Origin: Gammaproteobacteria bacterium
GTDB taxonomy: Bacteria; Pseudomonadota; Gammaproteobacteria; Pseudomonadales; Azotimanducaceae
DNA: 64,000 nucleotides
Assembly: GCA_004357385.1 (NCBI GenBank)
Contig: SMWF01000116.1
Location: 20,935 to 84,934 of the forward strand
Direction of reading: 5' to 3'
In this document: positions 16,222 through 25,400 of the stretch, in pieces
Position numbering within the stretch: the stretch's first letter is position 1
How the letters are laid out: every line of letters starts with the position of its first letter
The notes under the pieces: model-generated
Seen by the model: only the letters and a program-made list of their open reading frames with translations
What the model was told of the DNA's origin: nothing
The model's database searches: none
Translations under genes and position numbers: made by a program

Positions 16222-16878
16222 ATGGCGCACGTTCCGCCGCGATCACTCGAAGAAATGCCAGAGCTGGCACCGCTATTTGAAGGACCCAGGGCCGCCATGG
16301 GGTTCGTGCCCAACTCGATGCTGACCATGGCACACATGCCGCAACTGACGATCGCCTTCAACCTGATGGTCAACGTCGCCTTTGGCGGCGATCTGAAACC
16401 GATGATCGAAGCGCTCGCGCCCCTGGTTCCCGAGCAGGATGACGCCGGGGAGAATCTTGCGCCGGAACTGGTGCAGTTGATCTCGTTCGCGGCCAGCCTC
16501 GCGGCGGGTTGCCGATACTGCCAGGCACACACCTCGCACAACCTCGAACGCTTCGGCGGGGATGCGCAGAAGATCGCGCGTATTCTCGACTACGAAACCG
16601 ATCCGGCGTACTCCGCGGGTGAGCGCGCGGCAGTGGCGCTGGCGTTCGCCGCGGCGCGCGTGCCGAACGAATCCGAGGCCGCGCATTTCGAGCGCCTGCG
16701 TGAACACTTCAGCGAGCGACAGATCGTGCAGATCGTCGCGATCATCTCGATGTTCGGATTTCTGAACCGTTGGAACGATACGATGGCTACGGAATTGGAA
16801 GCGCCGGCGGTAGCGTACGCGGAAGGTTCCCTCGAACATATCGACTGGACGGTGGGTAAGCACGGGGGCGCGGCATGA
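16222..16878 (+). CDS. AhpD/carboxymuconolactone decarboxylase-like protein
   Basis: 218 residues, mostly helical. The AhpD signature is C97-x2-C100-x2-H103 (CRYCQAHTSH), giving a redox-active Cys pair with a proton-relay His, so a peroxidase or disulfide reductase role is plausible. ATG is preceded by AAAGGAGAG. It begins 36 bp after the attC site and overlaps the acyl-CoA ligase by 4 bp (ATGA), so the two are one operon. Paralogues often accompany acyl-CoA pathways; the substrate is unknown. Confidence 0.85.
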   Translation: MAHVPPRSLEEMPELAPLFEGPRAAMGFVPNSMLTMAHMPQLTIAFNLMVNVAFGGDLKPMIEALAPLVPEQDDAGENLAPELVQLISFAASLAAGCRYCQAHTSHNLERFGGDAQKIARILDYETDPAYSAGERAAVALAFAAARVPNESEAAHFERLREHFSERQIVQIVAIISMFGFLNRWNDTMATELEAPAVAYAEGSLEHIDWTVGKHGGAA

Positions 16879-18410
16879 CGTTCGCCAGGCAATACGCCGC
16901 GACGCGTGCGGACGAGATCGCGATTCGCGACGAGCGGGTGGCGCTCAGCTGGGGTGAGCTTGACGATGTGCTCAATCGCGTCTGCAACGCCTTGCTGGCA
17001 ACTGATCTGGGCGATCAGCGACGCATCGCAGTGTTTGCCGAGAACGGCGTGGAGACGGCATTCGCCAACATGGGTGGGTTGATCGCGGGCGCCTCGGTGG
17101 TGCCCGTCAATTTTCACCTGACCGCGGAGGAGGCTGCGTACATTCTCACGGATTCCGACACGCGGGTGCTGTTCCTGAGTCCCGAGACGTTGGATCGAGG
17201 CGTGGCCGCGGCGCGCATTGCCGGCATCGAGCAGGTCGTGGCGTGGCGCTGCGAGCCCAGTGAAGGACTGATTGCCTGGGACGACTACCTGGCGGCGAGC
17301 GATGCCGCTGAGCCGCCGACGGACCACCCTCCGCGGCCAAACCTGTTGTACACCTCCGGTACCACGGGTCGTCCCAAGGGCACGGAACTCCCCCCGACCA
17401 TGTTCGCGGGCGGTGATACGATTGCCGAGCACCTCGAGAACATGAATAAAATGCCGAGGGCTTCCCTCGGAGCGCACCTGGTGGTGGGGCCGATGTACCA
17501 CACCGGCCCGTTGAGTGGTGCGCGATCACTCGCGGCTGGCGTGCCCTGTGTGATCCTCGGTCGCTTCGATGCGGAAAACACGCTCAAGTCGATCGCCGAA
17601 CATCGAATCGAAACCACTGTGATGGTGCCCACTCACTTCGTGCGACTGCTGGCCCTACCTGATGAGATCAGGGCGAAGTACGACGTGTCGTCGCTGGTGA
17701 ACGTCGGCCACACCGGAGCCAAGTGCCCGGTGGACGTCAAACGGGCAATGATCGAATGGTGGGGCGGGGTATTTTTCGACGCATACGGTGCCAGTGAAGT
17801 CGGCACGACCTGTCTGATCACCTCGGAGGAATGGCTGCAGCATCCGGGTTCCGTGGGCAAGGCGATTCCGCCTTTCACCGCACTGGTCCTGGACGACGAG
17901 GGCAACGAAGTACCAGCCGGGACAGAGGGGCGTCTGTACTTCAAAGACGCTACGGGCCGTGGGGTTGTCTACCACAACGACCCGGAGAAATCGGCGGCTG
18001 CGCACATCGCGCCAGGGGTCTTTACGCTCGGTGAAATCGGCTACATGAACGAACAGGGTTACGTGTTCATCACGGACCGGTTCAGCGACATGATCCTGTC
18101 CGGTGGCGTGAACATCTATCCGGCCGAGGCCGAGCAGGTATTGATCGAACACGACGCGGTGGCGGACGTAGCCTGCATTGGTGTCCCGCATCCGGAAATG
18201 GGCGAAGAGTTGAAGGCGCTGATCATCCTGGAGCACCCCGATGCGCTGCCGGATTCCGCTGAGATGCTGAATTGGGTGCGCGACCGGCTCAGCCACTACA
18301 AATGCCCCCGCTCGATCGAATACGTGGACAGTGTTGGCCGGAACACCATGGGCAAGATCAACAAACGCAAGTTGCGAGCACCCTATTGGGAAGGTGTCGA
18401 GAGGGCATAA
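16875..18410 (+). CDS. AMP-binding acyl-CoA synthetase
   Basis: 511 residues of the ANL adenylate-forming superfamily. P-loop LLYTSGTTGRPKG near residues 155-168; A4/A5 region FFDAYGASEVGTT; ATP-binding Asp in GYVFITDRFSDMILSGGVNIYPAE; C-terminal catalytic Lys in NTMGKINKRKLR. Activates a carboxylic acid to acyl-AMP and then acyl-CoA in the cytoplasm. Starts 4 bp inside the AhpD-like gene, with SRAP 34 bp downstream. Chain length cannot be deduced; medium- or long-chain and aromatic acids are all possible. Confidence 0.93.
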   Translation: MTFARQYAATRADEIAIRDERVALSWGELDDVLNRVCNALLATDLGDQRRIAVFAENGVETAFANMGGLIAGASVVPVNFHLTAEEAAYILTDSDTRVLFLSPETLDRGVAAARIAGIEQVVAWRCEPSEGLIAWDDYLAASDAAEPPTDHPPRPNLLYTSGTTGRPKGTELPPTMFAGGDTIAEHLENMNKMPRASLGAHLVVGPMYHTGPLSGARSLAAGVPCVILGRFDAENTLKSIAEHRIETTVMVPTHFVRLLALPDEIRAKYDVSSLVNVGHTGAKCPVDVKRAMIEWWGGVFFDAYGASEVGTTCLITSEEWLQHPGSVGKAIPPFTALVLDDEGNEVPAGTEGRLYFKDATGRGVVYHNDPEKSAAAHIAPGVFTLGEIGYMNEQGYVFITDRFSDMILSGGVNIYPAEAEQVLIEHDAVADVACIGVPHPEMGEELKALIILEHPDALPDSAEMLNWVRDRLSHYKCPRSIEYVDSVGRNTMGKINKRKLRAPYWEGVERA

Positions 18411-18444
18411 ACTCGCTGCTCGCCGAGATAGCCGAGCGAAATCT

Positions 18445-19134
18445 ATGTGCGGTCGCATCAACGTCAGCGCGGATCCTCTGGCGGAACTCTACCTGGAGTT
18501 GCTTGACCAGAAGTTTTCCGGTGAGGATCGGTACAACGTTGCGCCGACCGAACAGGTGTCGGTCATCCGTCGCAGTCGCGAAGGCGGCCTGGTGGCGCGC
18601 GACAAGCGCTGGTGGCTCACGCCGTACTGGTCGAAGGAACTATCGACGCGCTACAGCATGTTCAATGCCAAGTCCGAGACCCTGGAAAGCAGCCGCGCGT
18701 ACCGGCAACCGTTCCTGCGGCGACGGTGCGTAGTGCCGATCAGTGGGTTCTACGAGTGGCTCAAGGACGGCGAGCGTAGGTTGCCGTACTATATCCGCCC
18801 GGCCGGCAACGAGGGGCTGCTGCTGGCCGGGCTATGGGATCGATGGCGGGGTGCCGACGAGGTCGTGGAAAGCTTCACTATCATCACCACGGCCGTTCAC
18901 GACAGGCTGGCGTTCATCCACAATCGCCAACCGGTAATACTGCGGCGCGCAGATCTCGAGTGCTGGCTCGATGAGGCCAGCGAACCGGAGCAACTGCGCG
19001 AATTGCTGACCACGACACTGCCGACTGCACTGTTGGCGATTCCGGTGAGTACTTACGTCAGCAACTCCCGCAACGAAGGTCCCCGTTGCATCGAACCGAT
19101 CGCGGCCGCGGTCGAAGTGAGCGCTGACCCGTGA
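18445..19134 (+). CDS. SRAP-family abasic-site DNA-protein crosslinking protein (YedK/HMCES)
   Basis: 229 residues from the ATG of MCGR, which must be the start because Cys2 becomes the N-terminal nucleophile. Other catalytic landmarks: NVAPTEQ (Asn), PISGFYEWLK (Glu) and LAFIHNRQPVIL (His). The family covalently caps abasic sites in single-stranded DNA at replication forks. It follows the acyl-CoA ligase by 34 bp on the same strand and may ride on its transcript; no SOS box was recognised in the short gap. Confidence 0.93.
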   Translation: MCGRINVSADPLAELYLELLDQKFSGEDRYNVAPTEQVSVIRRSREGGLVARDKRWWLTPYWSKELSTRYSMFNAKSETLESSRAYRQPFLRRRCVVPISGFYEWLKDGERRLPYYIRPAGNEGLLLAGLWDRWRGADEVVESFTIITTAVHDRLAFIHNRQPVILRRADLECWLDEASEPEQLRELLTTTLPTALLAIPVSTYVSNSRNEGPRCIEPIAAAVEVSADP

Positions 19135-19170
19135 CCGGTTGCATGCCGGCCCGTGACCGTGCCGTGATGG

Positions 19171-20088
19171 TCAGTCGATCGTTTGCGAAGCGCCGGCTTC
19201 CTTGACGGCCGCGTCATGTGATTGTTTGGCCTTCAACAGCTCCGGCACGTAACGGTCCAACTCCTCCAGCGACCACGTGCCAGTACTCTTCTTGAACGAA
19301 CGAATGATTGCCGGCTGCTGCATGATCCCGATCGAGCCGCTCGCGGTGTGCAGAATCTGGCTGGACACACTGGCGGCCTCATCGGTGCACAACCATGCGA
19401 CGATTGGCGCGACGTGCTGAGGACCACTCGCATCCAGTTCGTGCGCGGCGACCTCTTCGCCGCGCGCTTCGCGCAGCGGGATGGTCATCCGGGTCAGCGC
19501 TCCGGGTGAAATCGTGTTGACGGTGCACCCGTACTTGGCGAGCTCCAATGCCAGCACCCGGCTGAACCCGGCGATGCCCGCCTTCGCCGCGCCATAGTTC
19601 GCCTGGCCGAAGTTGCCGAACAACCCCGATACGCTGGAGAAGTTCACGATTCGGCAGTTGGTGCGGTTGTTGTCGCGAATGTAGGCGGCGAACGGCCGCG
19701 AGCAACAGTAGTGACCCTTCAGGTGGACTGCCATGACCGCGTCCCAATCTGATTCTTCCATCTTGAAGATGGTTCGATCGCGCAGGATGCCGGCGTTGTT
19801 GATCAGAATATCCATCCCGCCGAAGGCATCGATGGCGGTGGCGAGCAAGGATTCGCCACCGGAGACCTCCGCGACCGATTCGGTGTTCGATACCGCTTCG
19901 CCGCCGGCGGTACGAATCTCTTCGGCCACCTGTTCGGCAATACTGCCGGCACCCGTACCATCGGTGGCACCGCCGAGATCGTTGACCACCACCTTGGCAC
20001 CCTCGCGGGCCATCAGTTTGGCGATCTCGGCGCCAATTCCGCGGCCCGCGCCGGTAACGACGGCGATTCGTCCTTCGAGTCTAGCCAT
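19171..20088 (-). CDS. SDR dehydrogenase, HSD17B4/FOX2-like 3-hydroxyacyl-CoA dehydrogenase type
   Basis: 305 residues. Rossmann motif TGAGRGIG (12-19), NDLGG after the second strand (the signature of multifunctional-protein-2 type SDRs), NNAG at 97-100, and catalytic S151/152, Y165 and K169 (YGAAK). Oxidises 3-hydroxyacyl-CoA with NAD(P)+. A ~50-residue C-terminal extension beyond the core is usual for this group. The start is supported by GGAGGGGA upstream on the minus strand. Fits the beta-oxidation-like theme of the region. Confidence 0.9.
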   Translation of the reverse strand: MARLEGRIAVVTGAGRGIGAEIAKLMAREGAKVVVNDLGGATDGTGAGSIAEQVAEEIRTAGGEAVSNTESVAEVSGGESLLATAIDAFGGMDILINNAGILRDRTIFKMEESDWDAVMAVHLKGHYCCSRPFAAYIRDNNRTNCRIVNFSSVSGLFGNFGQANYGAAKAGIAGFSRVLALELAKYGCTVNTISPGALTRMTIPLREARGEEVAAHELDASGPQHVAPIVAWLCTDEAASVSSQILHTASGSIGIMQQPAIIRSFKKSTGTWSLEELDRYVPELLKAKQSHDAAVKEAGASQTID

Positions 20089-20185
20089 GTTCCCCTCCTG
20101 AGGCGCGGCCGCGGCAACCTTCAGCGCCTTTGAAAATCGCGAAGGGGACTGATACTAATACAGCCAAAATAGGTCCGCCATTGGG

Positions 20186-20890
20186 ATGCCACCCATGAAT
20201 GAACAGGGGCTCGAGTACGGTGATTCGACGCTTGCGCTGGTCGCCGAGGTACTTGCCGAAGGCGTCGAACACGCGGTGCTGTTGATGCGCCACTCGGCGC
20301 GGGAGTTTGAACCCGGGCGTCACGACCTGGAGAATCCGTTGACGGATGAGGGCCGGGACCTGGCGCGCAGAATGGGCGCGAAAATGGATAAACGGCTGTG
20401 CCTGCGGGGCTACGCGAGCCCGGCTGAACGATGTATCGAAACCGCCGCGCTGATCCTCGAGGGTCACCGTGACGGTGGCGGCAAAGCGACCCGCCATCGG
20501 CCCATCGAGGCGTTAGGAGTGTTCTATGTGCTCGATCAGATGAAGATGTACAAGGCGATGATGGCGGCGGACGGTCAGCTCGAGTTCCTCGAACGTTGGT
20601 ACCGCGGCGAACTCGCCGGCGATGTCATGATTCCTGCGGACGTTGCCGCCCGGCTTGCTGCGCGGGTGGCCGCGGAGAAGCTCAGGCAACCCTTGGGAGG
20701 CCCGCAGCTCGACGTGTGTGTGTCCCACGATATGACCTTGTATCTGATCCGGGACCAGCTGCTTGGGGAGCGAAGCGCTGAACTTGGGGACGTTCGATTC
20801 CTGGACGCACTGATAATGTACACCGAAGGCGACACGACCATACTGCGCAGCCACCAGGGCAACGCTACCGTGGTCGATCTGGACGTTTGA
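20186..20890 (+). CDS. Histidine phosphatase superfamily protein
   Basis: 234 residues. The phosphoacceptor motif is R35-H36-S37 (LLMRHSARE) instead of the usual RHG, followed by NPLTDEGRDLARRMG and YASPAERCIETA. The second catalytic His is in CVSHDMTLYLIRDQL. Phosphomonoesterase or mutase fold; the substrate is unknown. A second ATG three codons downstream is possible. Divergent from the SDR gene across a 97-bp spacer. Confidence 0.85.
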   Translation: MPPMNEQGLEYGDSTLALVAEVLAEGVEHAVLLMRHSAREFEPGRHDLENPLTDEGRDLARRMGAKMDKRLCLRGYASPAERCIETAALILEGHRDGGGKATRHRPIEALGVFYVLDQMKMYKAMMAADGQLEFLERWYRGELAGDVMIPADVAARLAARVAAEKLRQPLGGPQLDVCVSHDMTLYLIRDQLLGERSAELGDVRFLDALIMYTEGDTTILRSHQGNATVVDLDV

Positions 20891-20909
20891 TGGCAGGTGG
20901 TAGCGGGAG

Positions 20910-21398
20910 CTAGCGCGGCGCCCGGTCGCGACGAACCAGCTCGACGAAAGGTTGCCACCTCTCGACCAGCGTGTTGCCCAGGGTCTTGCCCTCTCCAGCG
21001 ATCACGTCAACCGCTTCGTTGAAGCCTTCGACCAGGTGCTGGCTGCGGCGCCGGAAATGATCGAATCCGAGATCGGCTAGCTCGCCAGGAGATCGTGCCC
21101 GGATCAAGCGCTTCAGCGTGTCCCGGTGATCGCCCGCGAGCTGCTTGAATTGCCGTAGCTGGATACCGTTCAGCTCGCTGAACATACCGAACAGGCTGCC
21201 GAGATTTTCCATAGCCTCCTCGGCGGCGAGGTACTCTCCGGCGACGGCTTCCTGCTCGACGAGCTTCGCGCGATCCGCCACGGTTCGGGGTCTCGGAACG
21301 CTGCGCGCGGACACGCGTCGAACGTCGTCCTCGAGTTGCTTGAGATCACGGCTCACCGAATCGGTCGTCACACGTTCCCCTGTTGGTCGATCTTGCAT
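20910..21398 (-). CDS. Phasin-like protein
   Basis: 162 residues, almost all alpha-helical and charged. The C-terminal ~110 residues match the phasin pattern: LNGIQLRQFKQLAGDHRDTLKRL, SPGELADLGFDHFRRRSQHLVEG and NEAVDVIAGEGKTLGNTLVERW. Such proteins coat polyhydroxyalkanoate granules, though some act more generally. No PHA synthase lies in the window. The N-terminal ~50 residues are variable and possibly coiled-coil. Confidence 0.75.
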   Translation of the reverse strand: MQDRPTGERVTTDSVSRDLKQLEDDVRRVSARSVPRPRTVADRAKLVEQEAVAGEYLAAEEAMENLGSLFGMFSELNGIQLRQFKQLAGDHRDTLKRLIRARSPGELADLGFDHFRRRSQHLVEGFNEAVDVIAGEGKTLGNTLVERWQPFVELVRRDRAPR

Positions 21399-21498
21399 GG
21401 AACGCCCCTAGTTTAGCCGACGGTCCCCGCTAAATCATCGGTACGCCCCCTCATCACCTGAATACCGCACGCTGTTGGGGTTCGGCGTGGCAGGCGCG

Positions 21499-22389
21499 TC
21501 AGTTGGAGGTGTCTGTTCCCGTCTCCATGGGCAGCTCCGGGTTCGCGGTCCACTCTGTCATCGAGCCATCGTAGACGGCGACGCTGGTGTGGCCGAGCAG
21601 TCGCAGGGCAAACGCGTCGATGGTCGCGGAGATGCCGCCGCCGCAGTAGCAGATCACTCGCTCGGCGTTGAGCAGGCCCTTTGCTGCGAGGGTCTGCGAC
21701 AGGCGTACGGCGTCGTGGAACTTGCCTTTTTCGAGCAGCGTTTCGTAAGGCACGTTGCGGCTGCCGGAAATGTGTCCCTTGCGCCCGTAATTCATGGGTC
21801 CCGAGCCACTGTATACGTCTTCGCTGAGCGCGTTGACGGTGCAGGTCGCCGGGTCCTCGATTGCATCCAGCACAGCCGTGCGGTCGGCCCACGCGTTCGA
21901 ATCGAAGCGTCGGGTCAATGTCCCCGATGCCGCAGCCGGATAGCTGCAGGGGCGGTCGTCCACGGCGCGGCCTTCTTCGAGCCAGGTGCGCATGCCGCCG
22001 TCGAGGACCGAAACGGCGGTGTGGCCGAGGCTGTGCAGCATCCACCAGACCCGCGTCGCCCACATGAGATGGCTGCTGCTGTACAGCACCACCCGGCTGT
22101 CGTCGCTGATGCCAGCGTCCTCGAATGTTTCTGCCAAGGTGTCCGGTGCCGGAAGCGTGAATCCGTATGGGCTGCTCGAATCCGACAGGTCGCCGGTCAG
22201 ATCGAGAAATCCCGCACCCGCGATGTGTGCGGCACGGTACTGCTCGGCGCCGGACTCGACCCTGAAGCGCGGCGGATCCGGATGCAGAAACACGGTGGTG
22301 TCGAAGATCCGCAGCGATTCGGGACTATCAACAATCAACTGCGCGAGCTGCGCAGTCGAGATCAGATATTCCGGGTGGGTATAGCTCAT
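21499..22389 (-). CDS. Two-domain rhodanese sulfurtransferase (SseA-like)
   Basis: 296 residues: an inactive N-terminal rhodanese domain (~10-140) and an active C-terminal domain (~160-290) with persulfide Cys249 in the loop CGGGIS. MST enzymes usually have CGSGVT and TST enzymes CRKGVT, so donor preference is ambiguous: thiosulfate or 3-mercaptopyruvate. The GSRNVPYETLL signature precedes the active site. Separated from YcaQ upstream by 56 bp on the same strand. Confidence 0.9.
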   Translation of the reverse strand: MSYTHPEYLISTAQLAQLIVDSPESLRIFDTTVFLHPDPPRFRVESGAEQYRAAHIAGAGFLDLTGDLSDSSSPYGFTLPAPDTLAETFEDAGISDDSRVVLYSSSHLMWATRVWWMLHSLGHTAVSVLDGGMRTWLEEGRAVDDRPCSYPAAASGTLTRRFDSNAWADRTAVLDAIEDPATCTVNALSEDVYSGSGPMNYGRKGHISGSRNVPYETLLEKGKFHDAVRLSQTLAAKGLLNAERVICYCGGGISATIDAFALRLLGHTSVAVYDGSMTEWTANPELPMETGTDTSN

Positions 22390-22445
22390 GGTTCAGTCCT
22401 CGTTGACTCGATTTCGCTGCGAATGCTACATCGAGCGACCCGCGC

Positions 22446-23639
22446 TCAACTCTCCAACAGTGTGCGCAGGTGCGGCCCCCAGTTCGGCAGTTGGGCCGTG
22501 CCCAGCTCTATCCGCGAACACTCGTTGAATGCGGCGTACTCTTTCAGAACGTTGCTGAACGCTGCCGCGAACCGGTCCGGCTCATCGGGTTCGGACTCGA
22601 TGTGCAGTCGAAGAATTTCGAAGCGGCCTTCGCGTCGGTGCGCTTTGCAGTCGATGCGGCCGACAAATCGGTCGCGATACAGGATGGGCAGGCAGTAGTA
22701 GCCGTACTGGCGTTTGCTGGCGGTAACATAGCATTCGAGTTGATAGTCGAAGGCGTGCACAGCCTGATTCCGATCGCGCTGAATGATCGCGTTGTCGAAA
22801 GGCGACAGTAGCCTTACCTGGGCGAGCGGCCTGCGCTGGGGGGCTGCGATGTCATCTGGTGCGCCGAATATCGTCTGGCCGCCGGACAGCTTCTGAGCGA
22901 CCAGGTCGCCGGCCTCGCAGCGCTGCTTCAGCGCGGTGTCGATCGCCATCCGCAGCGGCTGCCCCCGGCGCCCATAAGCGAAGGACTTCTTGGTCGCGAA
23001 GCCATGCGCTGCGAGGGTCACATCGATCAGATGCCCGGCGAATTCGCTCACGCTGGGAACGTGGTCGTCGATGTCCCCAGGCAGTACCCGCTCGGGTAGA
23101 TCGTAGACCTTCTGAAATCCCTCGCGTCCGCTGATCATCAGGTCGCCCTGCATGAACAATTGCTCCAGGGCGCGTTTGGCCGGTTTCCAGTCCCACCAGC
23201 CGGTGCTGCGTTGGGTCGGGTTCTCGAAATCCCGGGCACGTACGGGCCCATCCGCCCGGATCTGGTCGAGGATACGGTGCATCAGTTTGAGGTCCCGGGA
23301 ACGATACCAGTGCCGCTCGCCTGCCTTGATGGCGTGTTTGCGCGGCAGGGAGAATCGATAGTCACGCATGGGCAGATAGGAGGCCGCATGAAACCAGTAC
23401 TCGAACGCTTCTTTGCGTTGCAGCAAGGCGTCGATGTGCCGGGGTCGGAAGTTCGGCACCCGGGTCCAGAGGGTATGGTTGTGGGCGCGCGCGACCACCG
23501 AGATCGTGTCGATCTGCACGTAACCGAGCCGCTCCAGCGCACGGAGCGCGCCGGGTCGGCCGCGGCCGAAAACCGCAGGCCGGGTCAGCCCCTGACGGGC
23601 AAGCGCCAGGCGACGTAGGTTATTGGTGTTCGCTTGCAT
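22446..23639 (-). CDS. YcaQ/AlkX-family winged-helix DNA glycosylase
   Basis: 397 residues of the HTH_42 superfamily: three tandem winged-helix domains. The catalytic QxD motif of YcaQ is visible as YVQIDTISVVARAHNH near residues 40-55, followed by EYWFHAASYLPMRDY and LLSPFDNAIIQRDR. Family members unhook interstrand DNA crosslinks and remove bulky alkyl adducts. The start is MQANTNNL; divergent from gamma-glutamyltransferase. Confidence 0.9.
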   Translation of the reverse strand: MQANTNNLRRLALARQGLTRPAVFGRGRPGALRALERLGYVQIDTISVVARAHNHTLWTRVPNFRPRHIDALLQRKEAFEYWFHAASYLPMRDYRFSLPRKHAIKAGERHWYRSRDLKLMHRILDQIRADGPVRARDFENPTQRSTGWWDWKPAKRALEQLFMQGDLMISGREGFQKVYDLPERVLPGDIDDHVPSVSEFAGHLIDVTLAAHGFATKKSFAYGRRGQPLRMAIDTALKQRCEAGDLVAQKLSGGQTIFGAPDDIAAPQRRPLAQVRLLSPFDNAIIQRDRNQAVHAFDYQLECYVTASKRQYGYYCLPILYRDRFVGRIDCKAHRREGRFEILRLHIESEPDEPDRFAAAFSNVLKEYAAFNECSRIELGTAQLPNWGPHLRTLLES

Positions 23640-23699
23640 GCTTGCTCGGTGCGGCGCCCTTGGTCAGAATCCGCGGACTTTCACCTGCCCGGAGCCTCA

Positions 23700-25400
23700 A
23701 TGTATATCACAGCGCCTCGACTGCTACTGCTCGCGGCCACGTTACTTGCGAATGTGGTGTCTGCCGCGAGCCCGGAGGCGGTTCATGGTCAGCGTGGGAT
23801 GGTGGCATCGCGATCGATGCTGGCCTCCGAAGTGGGCGCCAGGATCATGCGCGACGGTGGTAACGCCATCGATGCTGCAGTCGCTACCGGCTTTGCGATC
23901 GCAGTGACGTATCCTTCGGCTGGCAACCTTGGCGGTGGCGGGTTCATGGTCATTCGGCTCGCAGACGGTACGGTAGTGACCAACGATCATCGCGAGCGGG
24001 CGCCGGGAGCGGCACACCGGGACATGTATCTCGACGAGGCCGGCCAGGTTGTCCAGGGTGCCTCGACGACCTCACACCTCGCCGCCGGGGTGCCCGGCAC
24101 CGTTGCCGGACTGCTGGATGTGTTGGAGCGCTACGGCACGGTGTCGCGTAAGCAGGCCCTCGCGCCGGCCATCGAACTGGCGCGTGGCGGGTTTCTCCTG
24201 AGCTACGACCTGGCCCGGAACTTAGGCCGGCGCGCCGACACATTTCGTCGCTACCCGGGCAGTGCGGCTCAGTTTCTGCAGCCGGACGGCACGACCTTCG
24301 CCACCGGCGATCGGTTTCGACAACCCGACCTGGCACGCACGCTGACGCGAATCTCCGACCAAGGTCGTGACGGCTTTTACAAAGGCGAGACTGCCGATCT
24401 CATCGTCGCTGAGATGCAGCGTGGCAACGGGTTGATCAATCACGAGGATTTGACGTCATACCGTTCTGTCTGGCGAGAGCCCATCGCCGGCCGCTACCGG
24501 GGCCACGAGATCTACTCGATGCCGCCGCCGTCCTCCGGTGGCGTGTTGATCGTGCAGATGCTGAACATGCTCGAGCCCTTCGATCTCGCCGCCATGGGCT
24601 ATGGCAGCGCGGCGCGGGCTCACCTGCTGATCGAAGCAGAACGGCGGGCCTACGCGGATCGGGCTGAACACATGGGCGATCCGGATTTCTACCCGGTCCC
24701 CGTACATCGGCTGATCGATCCGGGCTACGCGCGCACGCGATTCGCTGATTTCAACGTGGACCAGGCGAGCCGGTCGCAAGACATAGGTGCTGGCCAGTGG
24801 CCGTCCGAGAGTCCCGAAACTACGCACATCTCGGTGCTCGATGCGGCGGGCAATGCGGTGGCTTTCACGACCACCTTGAACCTGTCCTTCGGTTCGAAGA
24901 TCGTCGTCCAGGGCGCCGGATTCCTGCTCAACAACGAGATGGACGACTTTTCGGTGAAGGAAGACACGCCAAACGCCTACGGCTTGATCGGGCGCAAAGC
25001 CAATGCCATCGAGCCGGGCAAGCGGATGCTCAGTTCGATGTCGCCAACGGTTGTGGTGAAGGATGGCAAACCGTTGCTGGTCACCGGTTCGCCGGGTGGA
25101 GCGACGATCATTACCACGGTGCTTCAGGTGATAGTGAACGTGATCGATCACAACATGGATGTATCGGACGCCGTGGCCGCGCCGCGCTTCCACCATCAAT
25201 GGCAGCCGGATCGGATAATCTACGAACCCTATGCGTTCTCGCCGGATACGCTGCGTGTGCTGGATCGGCTCGGGCATAAAAACCTGCAGCCGTGGACCTA
25301 TGGCCGGGGAATCGGAGATGCCAACTCGGTCATGGGCCGTAACGGCGAATTGCTGGGCGTAAATGATCCGCGCAACGACGGTGGGTCCGTGGGGTTCTGA
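23700..25400 (+). CDS. ggt: Gamma-glutamyltransferase, secreted
   Basis: 566 residues from ATG 23700, chosen because it begins an Ala/Leu signal peptide (LLLLAATLLANVVSA); an upstream frame extension to 23634 is poor. Ntn-hydrolase proenzyme that self-cleaves before the nucleophilic Thr of PETTHISVLDAAGNAVAFTTTLN. Other landmarks: GNLGGGGFMV, NDHRERAPGAAHRDMYLD and MLSSMSPTVVVKDGKPLLVTGSPGG. Hydrolyses glutathione and gamma-glutamyl peptides in the periplasm. Its TGA overlaps the ATG of the following hydrolase by one base (TGATG). Confidence 0.94.
   Translation: MYITAPRLLLLAATLLANVVSAASPEAVHGQRGMVASRSMLASEVGARIMRDGGNAIDAAVATGFAIAVTYPSAGNLGGGGFMVIRLADGTVVTNDHRERAPGAAHRDMYLDEAGQVVQGASTTSHLAAGVPGTVAGLLDVLERYGTVSRKQALAPAIELARGGFLLSYDLARNLGRRADTFRRYPGSAAQFLQPDGTTFATGDRFRQPDLARTLTRISDQGRDGFYKGETADLIVAEMQRGNGLINHEDLTSYRSVWREPIAGRYRGHEIYSMPPPSSGGVLIVQMLNMLEPFDLAAMGYGSAARAHLLIEAERRAYADRAEHMGDPDFYPVPVHRLIDPGYARTRFADFNVDQASRSQDIGAGQWPSESPETTHISVLDAAGNAVAFTTTLNLSFGSKIVVQGAGFLLNNEMDDFSVKEDTPNAYGLIGRKANAIEPGKRMLSSMSPTVVVKDGKPLLVTGSPGGATIITTVLQVIVNVIDHNMDVSDAVAAPRFHHQWQPDRIIYEPYAFSPDTLRVLDRLGHKNLQPWTYGRGIGDANSVMGRNGELLGVNDPRNDGGSVGF

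Noticed and set aside
16222..18410. AhpD-like and acyl-CoA ligase genes as further integron cassettes
   Set aside because: No attC follows either gene and they overlap each other as an operon, unlike single-gene cassettes.
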